From Desulfurivibrio dismutans (GTDB lineage Bacteria; Desulfobacterota; Desulfobulbia; Desulfobulbales; Desulfurivibrionaceae): 64,000 nucleotides of DNA. The stretch lies in contig NZ_JARGDQ010000003.1 of the NCBI RefSeq assembly GCF_029210385.1, positions 271,140 through 335,139 of the forward strand. The letters run 5' to 3'. A program made the position numbers and the translations under genes. Below are positions 54,314 to 62,006 of this stretch, piece after piece. A model generated the notes under the pieces. It made no database searches and was not told the DNA's origin. It worked only from the letters and a program-made list of their open reading frames with translations. The stretch's first letter is position 1. Each line of letters begins with the position of its first letter.

Positions 54314-55114
54314 ATGGATCCGAAGAAATCGGACAATAAAATGCCAATAGATGAGTCTCATCCGGTACTGAATGTACCGACGAAAAATATTAAATTATGG
54401 CGGTACTTGGATTTGCCTGCCTTTTTCTCTTTGTTAGTGGACTCTAAACTATGCTTTTCTAGAGCTGATCTTATGGAGGACAAATTCGAAGGGACCTTTC
54501 CTAAGTTGAACGGTCAACTGCTTGACGAGTGGGCAAACATTCAGATCGCGAGAGGAGAGTTGAACCCAGGATACAAAAATTTGTCGCGGACATTAACCCA
54601 AGATAAAACTCATGCTTTTTTGAGCTGTTGGTGTCAGGAAGACACTGAAATGGTTCATATGTGGAAAATATACTCGAAGGAGTATGGCGTAGCTATCGAG
54701 ACTTCTTATGAAGACCTGAAGCTGTCGATAAATGACAACGAAAACATCTATCCGACGCAGATAAGTTACATTAATTTCGAAAAAGACATTTTGGACTGGA
54801 AGCAAAATTTGCTGTCCATTTACACCGTCAAAAGAGCTGAATACAAATCAGAATGCGAGTTTAGACTAATAATATCTCATCCTAGGCAGATAGAAGATCA
54901 GCTGCTCAAGTACAAAACACATGAAGAAAAAGCTCTACCTAGCAAACATCTCTATGGTAGAACAAAAGTAATCAAAATCAATGTAGATCTAAGTAAGCTT
55001 ATAAAGATTGTTCATATTTCGCCTTTTGCTCCGGAGTGGTATAATGAGCTCGTCAAAAGCACATTGATAAAGCTTGGGTACGGCGATATACCAACTCGAG
55101 TCTCTGAGCTGTAA
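54314..55114 (+). CDS. DUF2971-family protein (first cassette)
   Basis: 266 residues. KLWRYLDLPAFFSLLVDSKLCFSRADLMEDKFEG, in two halves, then AFLSCWCQEDTEMVHMW, YGVAIETSY and KRAEYKSECEFRLII are the conserved blocks of the DUF2971 family. The family's function is not established; it is common in mobile and defence-rich regions. The ATG at 54314 has no clear ribosome site, and another in-frame ATG lies 27 bp downstream. It reads away from intI and is followed immediately by attC1. Confidence 0.75.
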   Translation: MDPKKSDNKMPIDESHPVLNVPTKNIKLWRYLDLPAFFSLLVDSKLCFSRADLMEDKFEGTFPKLNGQLLDEWANIQIARGELNPGYKNLSRTLTQDKTHAFLSCWCQEDTEMVHMWKIYSKEYGVAIETSYEDLKLSINDNENIYPTQISYINFEKDILDWKQNLLSIYTVKRAEYKSECEFRLIISHPRQIEDQLLKYKTHEEKALPSKHLYGRTKVIKINVDLSKLIKIVHISPFAPEWYNELVKSTLIKLGYGDIPTRVSEL

Positions 55115-55115
55115 A

Positions 55116-55199
55116 ATTGAACAAGGCCAAGCACAGCGACAGCTTTTTCGTTACGGCTTCGCCTCCACTACAAAGCTGCGCGTGTTGGCAGCGTTAGGC
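55116..55199 (+). repeat. Integron attC site 1
   Basis: R' is GTTAGGC (55193-55199), matching GTTRRRY. The R'' side is ATTGAAC (55116-55122), less standard. L'' GCCAAGC pairs with L' GTTGGC leaving one extrahelical G, as in known attC sites; an ACAGCTTT/AAAGCTG stem lies further in. Confidence 0.8.
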
Positions 55200-55226
55200 G
55201 TCATAAAACCAAAAAGGAGAGACCAC

Positions 55227-55784
55227 ATGAAAAGTCGAATATTTCTGATTGCAATTTTGCTCATCTTCGCGACCAGCGCTGCCGCTCAAGGTTACGAGAT
55301 CAAACGTGCGTCGGACGGACCGTTTTCGTTTTCAATATCTGGCATAAAAATTAATGAAGGCTCTAGCCTGACACGCGAGAGCATTCTTTTTAACGATCCA
55401 AGTGCCCCTGTTGAGCTTAAATCTCACTCTACACAGATTATTTACAAAGACCGCGGTTTTAGGTTTTCTGGAAGTACGGAACTGGATGCAAAGCAACCGA
55501 TAGTGGCCATTCAAGTCAGAACTATACTCTATGACGTGTTTGGGCAGCACATGAAAAATCTTGCAAACACAGAGCCTAAGGATTTCAGTCCGGGAACTGC
55601 CAATATAACCGGCGAATGGCGCGCTTTTGACAACGACATCACGAGAATGCTTACTACTGTGACCTATGTCGCTCGTGTCCGTCTCGCAGACGGAACTCAG
55701 TGGGTTTTTGATGCGGACAATCTACAACTTGCTTTATCAGGTTTGAATCTTGAGCAAAAGATTGGTGAAACAGACGAAGAGTAA
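55227..55784 (+). CDS. Secreted hypothetical protein (cassette 2)
   Basis: 185 residues from the ATG at 55227, which follows AAGGAGAG. The N-terminus MKSRIFLIAILLIFATSAAA is a clear signal peptide with a likely cut after AAA. The mature part is mostly beta-strand-like with a LYDVFGQHMKNL segment and shows no domain I recognise. It should be periplasmic or surface located. A longer frame back to 55074 runs through attC1 and was not accepted. It ends one base before attC2. Confidence 0.75.
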   Translation: MKSRIFLIAILLIFATSAAAQGYEIKRASDGPFSFSISGIKINEGSSLTRESILFNDPSAPVELKSHSTQIIYKDRGFRFSGSTELDAKQPIVAIQVRTILYDVFGQHMKNLANTEPKDFSPGTANITGEWRAFDNDITRMLTTVTYVARVRLADGTQWVFDADNLQLALSGLNLEQKIGETDEE

Positions 55785-55844
55785 CGCCCAACAAGGCCAC
55801 CCAGCCGACGCTCGTTCCTCGCGCGGCTGATGGCAGCGTTATGG
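55785..55844 (+). repeat. Integron attC site 2
   Basis: A short canonical attC: R'' GCCCAAC (55786-55792) and R' GTTATGG (55838-55844). L'' GGCCACC faces L' GATGGC, and CAGCCG pairs with CGGCTG around a short loop. The spacers AAG and AGC between R and L boxes are the same as in attC1. Confidence 0.88.
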
Positions 55845-55921
55845 TACAAGTCGTATTTACATGCAAAGTAAAGTTGATGTGCCATTGGTCAAATATTCTA
55901 CAAAGGTAATGGAGATATTGC

Positions 55922-56134
55922 ATGGCATCCCGAGATCGCTACAATATAGATATTATATGTTCCAGCTGTGGAGAAAAATGTGTAATTGGGATATCCGAAA
56001 ACGACTATATACACATGAGTAAAGATCGGCGCGCTGTTGATTATGTTGAGGGCAATTTTAACGCCAGCATGAAAGATCAAAATACAGTTAAAATTTCATG
56101 TAAAAATTGTGGAAAAGATAATTTCTACCCCTAA
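55922..56134 (+). CDS. Small zinc-ribbon-like protein (cassette 3)
   Basis: 70 residues with two CxxC pairs, IICSSCGEKC near the N-terminus and ISCKNCGKDN near the C-terminus, spaced ~45 residues apart. They could bind one zinc ion. Nothing else is recognisable. It has no convincing ribosome site and is AT-rich like its neighbours. Possibly a small regulatory or structural protein; real coding status is likely but not certain. Confidence 0.5.
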   Translation: MASRDRYNIDIICSSCGEKCVIGISENDYIHMSKDRRAVDYVEGNFNASMKDQNTVKISCKNCGKDNFYP

Positions 56135-56174
56135 CATTCTTATTGTAATGTTTGCCTAAGAAAATTGGAGGACA

Positions 56175-56672
56175 ATGGTGACAAGATATTATGAGTTTTT
56201 CATAAGCGTTGTTATTCTTTCATTATTATTAATTATAGTTAGCCCATTGAAAAGTAATGCATATTACGCTGGTAAAAACTGGACAACTTGGTCTGCAGGC
56301 TCAAAATTTCTTTATATATCAGGATATTATGATGGAATGAAAAATGGTGCTAGTATGATGCATTATCAAATGTCAAAAGAATGTGCTAATGAAAAAAAGA
56401 AATTCCATATAGAAACGCCAGGTGGAAATTATGATGTATTTCAGAAGTTTCCACCTGACTATTCAATTCAATTCAGCAAAAATAATATTGATATTTATGA
56501 TATAAATCAAATTGTTGCTGGGGTTGATGCATGTTTTTCTAACTTCAAGAATATGCACTTATCGGTACAGCAGTGTGTAGGTTTCGCCGAGAGAGGTATA
56601 AATGGGACTAGTCAAAAAGAAATTGAGGAATATCTAGAAATGTGTCGTTCATTAAATACTGGGTCAAATTAA
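56175..56672 (+). CDS. Exported hypothetical protein (AT-rich cassette region)
   Basis: 165 residues. Residues 8-28 (FFISVVILSLLLIIVSPLKS) form a signal peptide or anchor ending near SNAYY. The mature part has four cysteines (KECANEK, DACFSN, QQCVGF, LEMCRS), which could form two disulfides in the periplasm. GGAGG precedes the ATG. I recognise no family, though the layout resembles Rap1a/Tai-like small secreted immunity proteins in a general way only. Codon use is strongly AT-rich compared with the core genome, so it was acquired. Confidence 0.6.
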   Translation: MVTRYYEFFISVVILSLLLIIVSPLKSNAYYAGKNWTTWSAGSKFLYISGYYDGMKNGASMMHYQMSKECANEKKKFHIETPGGNYDVFQKFPPDYSIQFSKNNIDIYDINQIVAGVDACFSNFKNMHLSVQQCVGFAERGINGTSQKEIEEYLEMCRSLNTGSN

Positions 56673-56739
56673 TCGACTCCTCGACGTAACGAATGGAATT
56701 GGCCAGCGACAAAAAGATTGCCCAAACAGGAGACTATCC

Positions 56740-57006
56740 ATGACAACAATTATCGCTATGTTTTCTGGATACGTATTCTATTCAAACGGAATATGGTGGG
56801 CATTGGTTACGGTAATAATCTCAGGAGTCTTGCAAGAGATTTCTAAAAGGTCAATGGGTAACCAATATAAATTCGCTCTGGAAAATGGCTATTCTCATGA
56901 GCAAGCAACAGAGGCAATATCTGACAAGCTCACGCAAATAAACATGGTTTTGACAATTATTATTCTAATTCATGGGGCCTATTCATTGATAGAAGTCATG
57001 CGGTAG
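56740..57006 (+). CDS. Small membrane protein (AT-rich cassette region)
   Basis: 88 residues with hydrophobic spans at about 3-32 and 65-84 around a soluble loop (FALENGYSHEQATEAISDKLT). AGGAGA precedes the ATG. No family recognised. It lies 67 bp after the exported protein gene without an attC in between, so these genes may share a cassette. Confidence 0.5.
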   Translation: MTTIIAMFSGYVFYSNGIWWALVTVIISGVLQEISKRSMGNQYKFALENGYSHEQATEAISDKLTQINMVLTIIILIHGAYSLIEVMR

Positions 57007-57038
57007 TCTTATTACAAATCATTGTATTGGTAATATTA

Positions 57039-57353
57039 ATGGAAAATATTATTCGTGTATTTGGGTTATTGGTTTACTTTTCCGTAGTTTATTTCGTTTT
57101 CAGTGGCTTGATATGGATTTATAAATCAGCCAAGGAAGGCAGTAGCCGTATAACATTAATGTACTTATGTCAATGGTTCTTTGCTATCATTTGTTTAATT
57201 GTATTTACAATGTTTGATTGGAGTAAGCTACATCTCTTTTGGATAATCCCGGTTGGTTTTTTTGTCTCTCTCAGTCCACCTGGTAGGGCTCTGGGTCGTT
57301 TAGTTGGTATGATAACCGCAATTGTTTTCGGACATCCTGGCAGAAACAAATGA
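57039..57353 (+). CDS. Small polytopic membrane protein (AT-rich cassette region)
   Basis: 104 residues with three likely membrane spans (about 5-25, 40-58 and 62-82). It lacks a recognisable domain. The ATG at 57039 is the likely start; the reading can begin 12 bases earlier with a non-ATG codon. It follows the previous membrane protein gene by 32 bp and ends just before the attC-like structure at 57370. Confidence 0.5.
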   Translation: MENIIRVFGLLVYFSVVYFVFSGLIWIYKSAKEGSSRITLMYLCQWFFAIICLIVFTMFDWSKLHLFWIIPVGFFVSLSPPGRALGRLVGMITAIVFGHPGRNK

Positions 57354-57369
57354 CATTTTTCCAACAATA

Positions 57370-57434
57370 AAATAAACCTGACCGCGAGCACCGCTGCTAT
57401 ATTGATGCAGGCTCCTTGGCGCGGCAGGTTATTA
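57370..57434 (+). repeat. Candidate attC site 3 (degenerate)
   Basis: AACCTGACCGCG pairs with CGCGGCAGGTT leaving one bulged A, and a GAGC/GCTC stem lies inside. GTTATTA (57428-57434) is close to GTTRRRY. The left core box is poor. It separates the AT-rich genes from the restriction-modification genes. Confidence 0.5.
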
Positions 57435-57488
57435 ATGCGTTCGGCCACCAACCCAATAATTACGAAGATGAATTTTTCACCCAAAATG

Positions 57489-57520
57489 GTAGAATCCGGA
57501 AAACTCTAAAAAGATTCTAC
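57489..57520 (+). promoter_or_regulatory. Inverted repeat upstream of the methylase gene
   Basis: GTAGAATC (57489-57496) and GATTCTAC (57513-57520) are perfect inverted 8-mers with a 16-base spacer, 19 bp before the methylase start. It could be an operator for self-regulation of the modification gene or a weak hairpin in its leader. Confidence 0.4.
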
Positions 57521-57538
57521 ATCTGAGGCGTGCTCGTT

Positions 57539-58801
57539 ATGTATCAAATTGAAAATACGATAGATATTGACAAATCTTTTATTTTAAAAGAAGACGAAGC
57601 GACTTACCATTCTCGCTGTTCCGGAGAGCTACTGCACAGCCGGGAACGCTATCGTCTGATAGATCTTTTCTGTGGAGCCGGAGGCATGTCGTTAGGGTTT
57701 TCAGAGGTTTTCGGCCAACCGTTCCAATCTGTCTGGGCAAATGACTATAATCAATTTTGCGGCGACACTTATAATGAAAATTTCGGCCCTCATTGTGTTG
57801 TCGGAGACATTGTCGAAATACTGGACCAAGGGAAAATCGAGATACCAAAAGCTGATGTTGTAATTGGTGGCCCTCCCTGCCAAGGTTTCAGTCTCTTAAA
57901 TAAAAATCGCGAAAATGACCCTCGCAAGGAATTGTGGCGGCCATACTTAGAAGTTGTTGAACGATCCGGGGCATCAATTTTTATTATGGAGAATGTCCCC
58001 CAATTGCTTGGCACCTTCGAGCATGGTGAAATCGTCGGAGCGGCAAGGTCTCTCGGCTTCCGAGTCTGGCAGGAAAAATTAATTGCTGCAGATTATGGGG
58101 TTCCTCAAACTCGAACCAGAGCATTCATCATAGGTTGTAAATTCGCCGATCCGGCAGTGTTATTTCCACCTCGGAAAACCCATTTTAATCCTAATGGGAA
58201 CGGCAAACCGTTAACTCTTCCTTTTAATAAGGTGGAATACCTGTCAACTCCTCCGAAGTGGAAAACAGTAAGAGACGCTATTGCCGATTTACCGGCGCCC
58301 GAGGGGACGGAAATAAGAAATGTCCCCCCCCCCTTAGATTTGCATTTTGGGAGAACCCCAACTGAATTAAGCCGCAAAAGATATCGAGCAATTCCGCGAG
58401 AAGGGATGAACCGATTTGATCTCCAGAGAATTGCTCCGGAGTTAACCCCAAAATGCTGGATTAGAAAGAAATCAGGAGGAACGGACCTGTTTGGCAGACT
58501 TTGGTGGGACAAACCGTCTGTAACGATACGCACCGAATTTTTCAAACCTGAAAAGGGTCGCTATTTGCACCCTAAACAGCACAGGCCGATCACCCATCGG
58601 GAAGCGGCACGATTTCAAAGTTTTCCTGATAGTTTTAAATTCTTGGGTTCCAAGATAGAGGTAGCCAAACAAATCGGCAATGCCGTGCCGCCTTTACTTG
58701 CGGCACGAGTGGCAGATGTCGTTAGATTACTACTTGATCAAAAATATGGGAAATGGACGTCTTCTCAAGAGCAAAACGAAGTCAAATTATGTCGCGGGTA
58801 G
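57539..58801 (+). CDS. DNA (cytosine-5) methyltransferase
   Basis: 420 residues. Motif I DLFCGAGGMSLGF (~40), motif IV GGPPCQGFS with the catalytic Cys (~113), motif VI MENVP, motif VIII QTRTRAF and motif X QIGNAVPPLLA are all intact. It methylates cytosine at C5 in a specific DNA site. The target recognition part (about 240-340) cannot be matched to a known site. The ATG at 57539 is preferred over a GTG three codons upstream because GAGG is better placed. It overlaps the Vsr gene by 49 bp and precedes the HNH gene, forming one restriction-modification cassette. Confidence 0.95.
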   Translation: MYQIENTIDIDKSFILKEDEATYHSRCSGELLHSRERYRLIDLFCGAGGMSLGFSEVFGQPFQSVWANDYNQFCGDTYNENFGPHCVVGDIVEILDQGKIEIPKADVVIGGPPCQGFSLLNKNRENDPRKELWRPYLEVVERSGASIFIMENVPQLLGTFEHGEIVGAARSLGFRVWQEKLIAADYGVPQTRTRAFIIGCKFADPAVLFPPRKTHFNPNGNGKPLTLPFNKVEYLSTPPKWKTVRDAIADLPAPEGTEIRNVPPPLDLHFGRTPTELSRKRYRAIPREGMNRFDLQRIAPELTPKCWIRKKSGGTDLFGRLWWDKPSVTIRTEFFKPEKGRYLHPKQHRPITHREAARFQSFPDSFKFLGSKIEVAKQIGNAVPPLLAARVADVVRLLLDQKYGKWTSSQEQNEVKLCRG

Positions 58802-59160
58802 GTGGCAAAAACACCAAGCCGGAAATAGCCGTCCGCTCTCTACTACACAGTTTGGGATATAGATTCAGGCTCCACCGAAAAGACTTGCCGGGAAAGCCTG
58901 ATATAACATTGCCGAAGTATAAAAAAGTTATCTTTGTTCATGGCTGCTTTTGGCATGGACATGAAGATTGTCCACGCTCTAAGCGTCCCTCAACCAATGA
59001 AGAATTTTGGCGTGAGAAATTGGATAAGAACATCGAACGAGACAAAGAAACTGTTACTGCTCTAAAGAAATTAGGTTGGGATGTACTAACTGTTTGGGCC
59101 TGTGAAGTGAAGGACACGAATAAACTGAAGACCAAGCTCCTTTCATTTCTCGGAAGGTGA
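58753..59160 (+). CDS. vsr: Very short patch repair endonuclease (Vsr)
   Basis: 135 residues starting MDVFSRAKRSQIMSRVGGKN, then KPDITLPKYKKVIFVHGCFW and HGHEDC with the zinc/active-site residues of Vsr. It nicks next to T:G mismatches that arise when 5-methylcytosine is deaminated at the methylase site. Its start lies inside the methylase gene in another frame. Such a pairing is the usual way m5C systems limit mutation. Confidence 0.95.
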   Translation: MDVFSRAKRSQIMSRVGGKNTKPEIAVRSLLHSLGYRFRLHRKDLPGKPDITLPKYKKVIFVHGCFWHGHEDCPRSKRPSTNEEFWREKLDKNIERDKETVTALKKLGWDVLTVWACEVKDTNKLKTKLLSFLGR

Positions 59161-59176
59161 TAAGAGAGTATCGGAT

Positions 59177-60091
59177 ATGAAATCTGAAAAAATCAGAAAT
59201 GAACTGCAGGAATTATTAACCAATTTTGAACAGGAATTAAAATCCGACAGTTTACGAAACAAAGTTCTCTCTCTTGTCCCTTGTTTTAGCCATTTGCGTG
59301 ACCTCGGGAAATCTCTTATTCCCTCCACTATTGCAAGAAGCGCCAGAGACCGTATCCTCCATTATTTTCAAAAATATCCGGCAGTAATAATAAGTGGTGA
59401 TGAGCTGCTTGTCGTTTCCGGCATCCAAGAATACGCCCGTAGGGTTCGAGAGTTAAAGGTACAGTTCGGGTGGTCGATTGTCAGCGGTCTGACAGCCAAG
59501 CAAATGGCGGAAGAAAACGAATTTCCTCTACCGAATATTGACGCAACATCAATGGGGCCTTCCGATTATATATTGCTTTCTCCACAGCAAGACAGGGATG
59601 CGGCCCACCGTTGGAACCTTGCCAATGAAATTAGAAGAGAAAACATTTCCGTCCGCGACAAAATATTGAAATATTTGAGGGCGAACGTCGGTCAAAAAGT
59701 GACCGGCGAGGAATTGAAATATTTAGCAAAAGATAGGTCGGAGTGGGCAAGAAGAGTCAGAGAATTACGCACAGAATTTGGTTGGCCTGTTGTAACCCAA
59801 AATACCGGCCGACCGGATATTGAAGTAGGAATGTATCTACTTGAGGCTGATCGCCAAAGCCCTGAACATGACAGGCATATACCCGACCCGGTAAAAAGAG
59901 AGGTGCTTCGGAGGGATAATTACAAATGCACCCTATGTAATTGGTCCCACGAAGAATGGAATAGATCAGACCCGCGCCACTTGGAGTTACACCACAAAAA
60001 ACACCATGCCAAGGGCGGCGACAACACGGAAAGCAACCTGATTACCGTTTGTACGGTTTGCCATGACGAAATACACAGGAAAAAATCATAA
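59177..60091 (+). CDS. HNH endonuclease, likely restriction enzyme of the cassette
   Basis: 304 residues. The C-terminus is an HNH nuclease: CTLCNWSHEEW, LELHHKKHHAKGGDN and VCTVCHDEIHR, giving two CxxC zinc pairs and the catalytic His. Two internal copies of a ~50-residue module precede it: ARDRILHYFQKYP to FGWSIVS (about 55-105) and VRDKILKYLRAN to FGWPVVT (about 158-208), each with YARRVRELKVQFGW-like cores, probably winged-helix DNA readers. It lies 16 bp after vsr. As partner of the m5C methylase it would cut unmethylated DNA; the site is unknown. Confidence 0.82.
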   Translation: MKSEKIRNELQELLTNFEQELKSDSLRNKVLSLVPCFSHLRDLGKSLIPSTIARSARDRILHYFQKYPAVIISGDELLVVSGIQEYARRVRELKVQFGWSIVSGLTAKQMAEENEFPLPNIDATSMGPSDYILLSPQQDRDAAHRWNLANEIRRENISVRDKILKYLRANVGQKVTGEELKYLAKDRSEWARRVRELRTEFGWPVVTQNTGRPDIEVGMYLLEADRQSPEHDRHIPDPVKREVLRRDNYKCTLCNWSHEEWNRSDPRHLELHHKKHHAKGGDNTESNLITVCTVCHDEIHRKKS

Positions 60092-60225
60092 TAACGGCGA
60101 GGCCGAACCAGGCGCTGCACATTGACCGCAAGGGGCGCGGGCTTATAGCCTGTTGCCCCTTTTGTGTTTCCGGTGATTGTGGCAACCGCTGAGTTCCCTT
60201 GCGGCAAGTGAGCTTAGCGTTATGA
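60092..60225 (+). repeat. Long attC site after the restriction-modification cassette
   Basis: GTTATGA (60219-60225) is the R' crossover box. A 9-bp stem CCGCAAGGG/CCCTTGCGG and other pairings give a ~120-bp imperfect hairpin, closer in size to Vibrio repeats than to the short attC2. The left core box is not clear (TCATAATAAC near 60090). Confidence 0.65.
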
Positions 60226-60247
60226 GTAAAAAGAATGGGGGAAGCAC

Positions 60248-61165
60248 TTGGCCGTACCTGACTTTCAATCATTGATGTTGCCGTTGCTCAAGTTTTCCGC
60301 TGACGGTGAAGAACACACGATGCAGGAAGCTCGTGATGGACTGGCTGAAATTATGGGCCTGTCCCAAGAAGACCTTGAGAAAAGGCTGCCAAGCGGTCGG
60401 CAAGCTACATTCGCAAACCGGGTAGCCTGGGCGAAAGTTTACCTGACCCAGGCTGGAGTCTTGGAATCGCCAAAACGTGGGAAATTCTATATTTCTGACC
60501 GTGGCCGTAAAATTCTTGCAGAGGGCCCGGAGCGAATAGACATCAAGTATTTGGAGCGGTTTGAAGAGTTTCAGCAGTTCCGGCAGGCAAGCAACAAGAA
60601 CCGAACCGAAAAAGTAACCCACACAGGCGACGACGAAACATCGTCTACGACTCCCGAGGAAACATTAGAGCAAGCTTATCAGCAGTTACGGGACGAAGTG
60701 GCAAATGAGCTGCTTCATCTCATCAAAAGCAATACGCCGGATTTTTTCGAGAAGTTGGTCGTTTATCTTATTGTTTCAATGGGGTATGGCGGTTCCGTCA
60801 AAGAGGCCGGAAAGGCCACTCGAAAAACAGCGGATGAAGGCATTGATGGCGTTATCAAAGAAGATCGTCTCGGCCTGGATGCTATCTACCTGCAGGCCAA
60901 GCGGTGGGAGGCTGTTGTTGGTCGGCCAGAGATCCAAAAGTTTGTCGGTGCCCTTCATGGGCAGCGAGCCAAGAAGGGTGTATTTATTACCACCAGTCGT
61001 TTTTCAAAAGAAGCACTAGACTACGTTGGTCAAATTGAACCCAAGGTGGTGTTGATAGATGGCTCAGATCTTGTTCAGCTCATGATTGATCACAGTGTTG
61101 GTGTCAGTTCTGCGGCGGTGTACGAAGTCAAAAAGGTAGATACGGACTTCTTCATCGAGGATTAA
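60248..61165 (+). CDS. mrr: Mrr-family restriction endonuclease
   Basis: 305 residues. The N-terminal winged-helix domain (1-~95) includes MLPLLKFSADGEEHTMQEA and FANRVAWAKVYLTQAGVLESPKRGKF, the Mrr N-domain. The C-terminal nuclease domain (about 160-290) has ADEGIDGVIKEDRLGLDAIYLQAKRW, the D...QxK core of Mrr, and FITTSRFSKEALDYV. Mrr enzymes cut methylated DNA; next to an m5C methylase the pair must avoid mutual conflict, so the methylated site is presumably not its target. The start is TTG at 60248, behind GGGGGAAG. Confidence 0.93.
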   Translation: MAVPDFQSLMLPLLKFSADGEEHTMQEARDGLAEIMGLSQEDLEKRLPSGRQATFANRVAWAKVYLTQAGVLESPKRGKFYISDRGRKILAEGPERIDIKYLERFEEFQQFRQASNKNRTEKVTHTGDDETSSTTPEETLEQAYQQLRDEVANELLHLIKSNTPDFFEKLVVYLIVSMGYGGSVKEAGKATRKTADEGIDGVIKEDRLGLDAIYLQAKRWEAVVGRPEIQKFVGALHGQRAKKGVFITTSRFSKEALDYVGQIEPKVVLIDGSDLVQLMIDHSVGVSSAAVYEVKKVDTDFFIED

Positions 61166-61345
61166 GCGAGATGCCACGCCCCGATATAGTCCAAGATTTC
61201 GTCCGCACCCCACTTTTTTGGGTACACTTTTACATTGCCGGTGACAGCTGCCGTCCGGCATGTCAAAGAAAAAAATCCACCCCTAAAACAGCACTGCGAT
61301 ATCCCACCGGTTGTTGCGTGATGCGCAATATGATATCTTTCTAGT

Positions 61346-61624
61346 ATGATCAAGTCGTTTCGACACAAGGGACTCCGGCGTTTCTATGAAGCAGGGAGCG
61401 TTGCCGGCATTCAGCCACAGCACGCTTCCCGGCTCAGGATGCAGTTGGCGGCTTTTGAAACCGCGGTCACCATCGAGGATATGGATATTCCGGGGTTTCG
61501 GTTGCATCCGCTGAAGGGACGTGGGCGCGGCAGGTGGTCGATTTGGGTCAACGGCAACTGGCGATTGACCTTCGAGTTCCATGATGGCAACGCATATATT
61601 CTGGATTACGAGGACTATCACTAA
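61346..61624 (+). CDS. higB: HigB-type toxin
   Basis: 92 residues of the RelE/HigB fold: IKSFRHKGLRRFYEAGSVAG, FRLHPLKGRGRGRWSIWVNGNWRLTF and AYILDYEDYH. These toxins cleave mRNA on the ribosome. It overlaps the HigA antitoxin gene by one base, in the HigB-first order typical of the family. GATATC motifs lie ~10 and ~50 bp upstream and may be antitoxin binding sites. Confidence 0.93.
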   Translation: MIKSFRHKGLRRFYEAGSVAGIQPQHASRLRMQLAAFETAVTIEDMDIPGFRLHPLKGRGRGRWSIWVNGNWRLTFEFHDGNAYILDYEDYH

Positions 61625-61941
61625 TGGCTATGCACAATCCCCCCCATCCTGGCGAGTTCATCCGTGACGTCTACCTTGCGCCCTTTGGTTTCAGTGCGCG
61701 CTATCTCGCGTCGAAGCTCAATGTGTCGCCTTCGACGGTCGCCCGGGTCCTTCAGGGACGGAGTGCGGTCAGTCCGGAGATGGCCTTGCGTTTGTCCAAG
61801 ACCTTGGGGCGATCGCCGGAGAGCTGGCTTGCGATGCAGGACCAGCATGATCTTTGGAACGCTCGGCAGAAGGTGAGCCTGGAAGGCGTCGAGGCACTGC
61901 GCCTCAAGGACACCAACAAAGCGATGCGGTCTGAGCCCTGA
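61624..61941 (+). CDS. higA: HigA-type antitoxin
   Basis: 105 residues. MHNPPHPGEFIRDVYL is the HigA/VapI signature, followed by an XRE helix-turn-helix (LASKLNVSPSTVARVLQGRS). It neutralises HigB and represses the operon. Its last ~20 residues are variable. Confidence 0.95.
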   Translation: MAMHNPPHPGEFIRDVYLAPFGFSARYLASKLNVSPSTVARVLQGRSAVSPEMALRLSKTLGRSPESWLAMQDQHDLWNARQKVSLEGVEALRLKDTNKAMRSEP

Positions 61942-62006
61942 CGCGGGGTCTTCTGCGGTCGCTGAGCCTCTGCCAGGCCACGAAATAGAGAAACAAGGCG
62001 AAAGAT

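Larger units (their letters stand above)
52768..61165. mobile_element. Chromosomal integron: integrase plus cassette array
   Basis: intI (52768-54165, minus) is followed by a divergent array of plus-strand genes separated by attC sites at 55116-55199, 55785-55844, about 57370-57434 and about 60105-60225. The cassettes carry no housekeeping genes, are visibly more AT-rich in 54.3-57.5 kb, and include a DNA modification cassette. The right border is not certain: no attC was found after the mrr gene. Confidence 0.8.

Noticed and set aside
56135..56174. attC between the zinc-ribbon gene and the exported protein gene
   Set aside because: Only a 5-bp ACATT/AATGT hairpin is present, without the R and L boxes of an attC.
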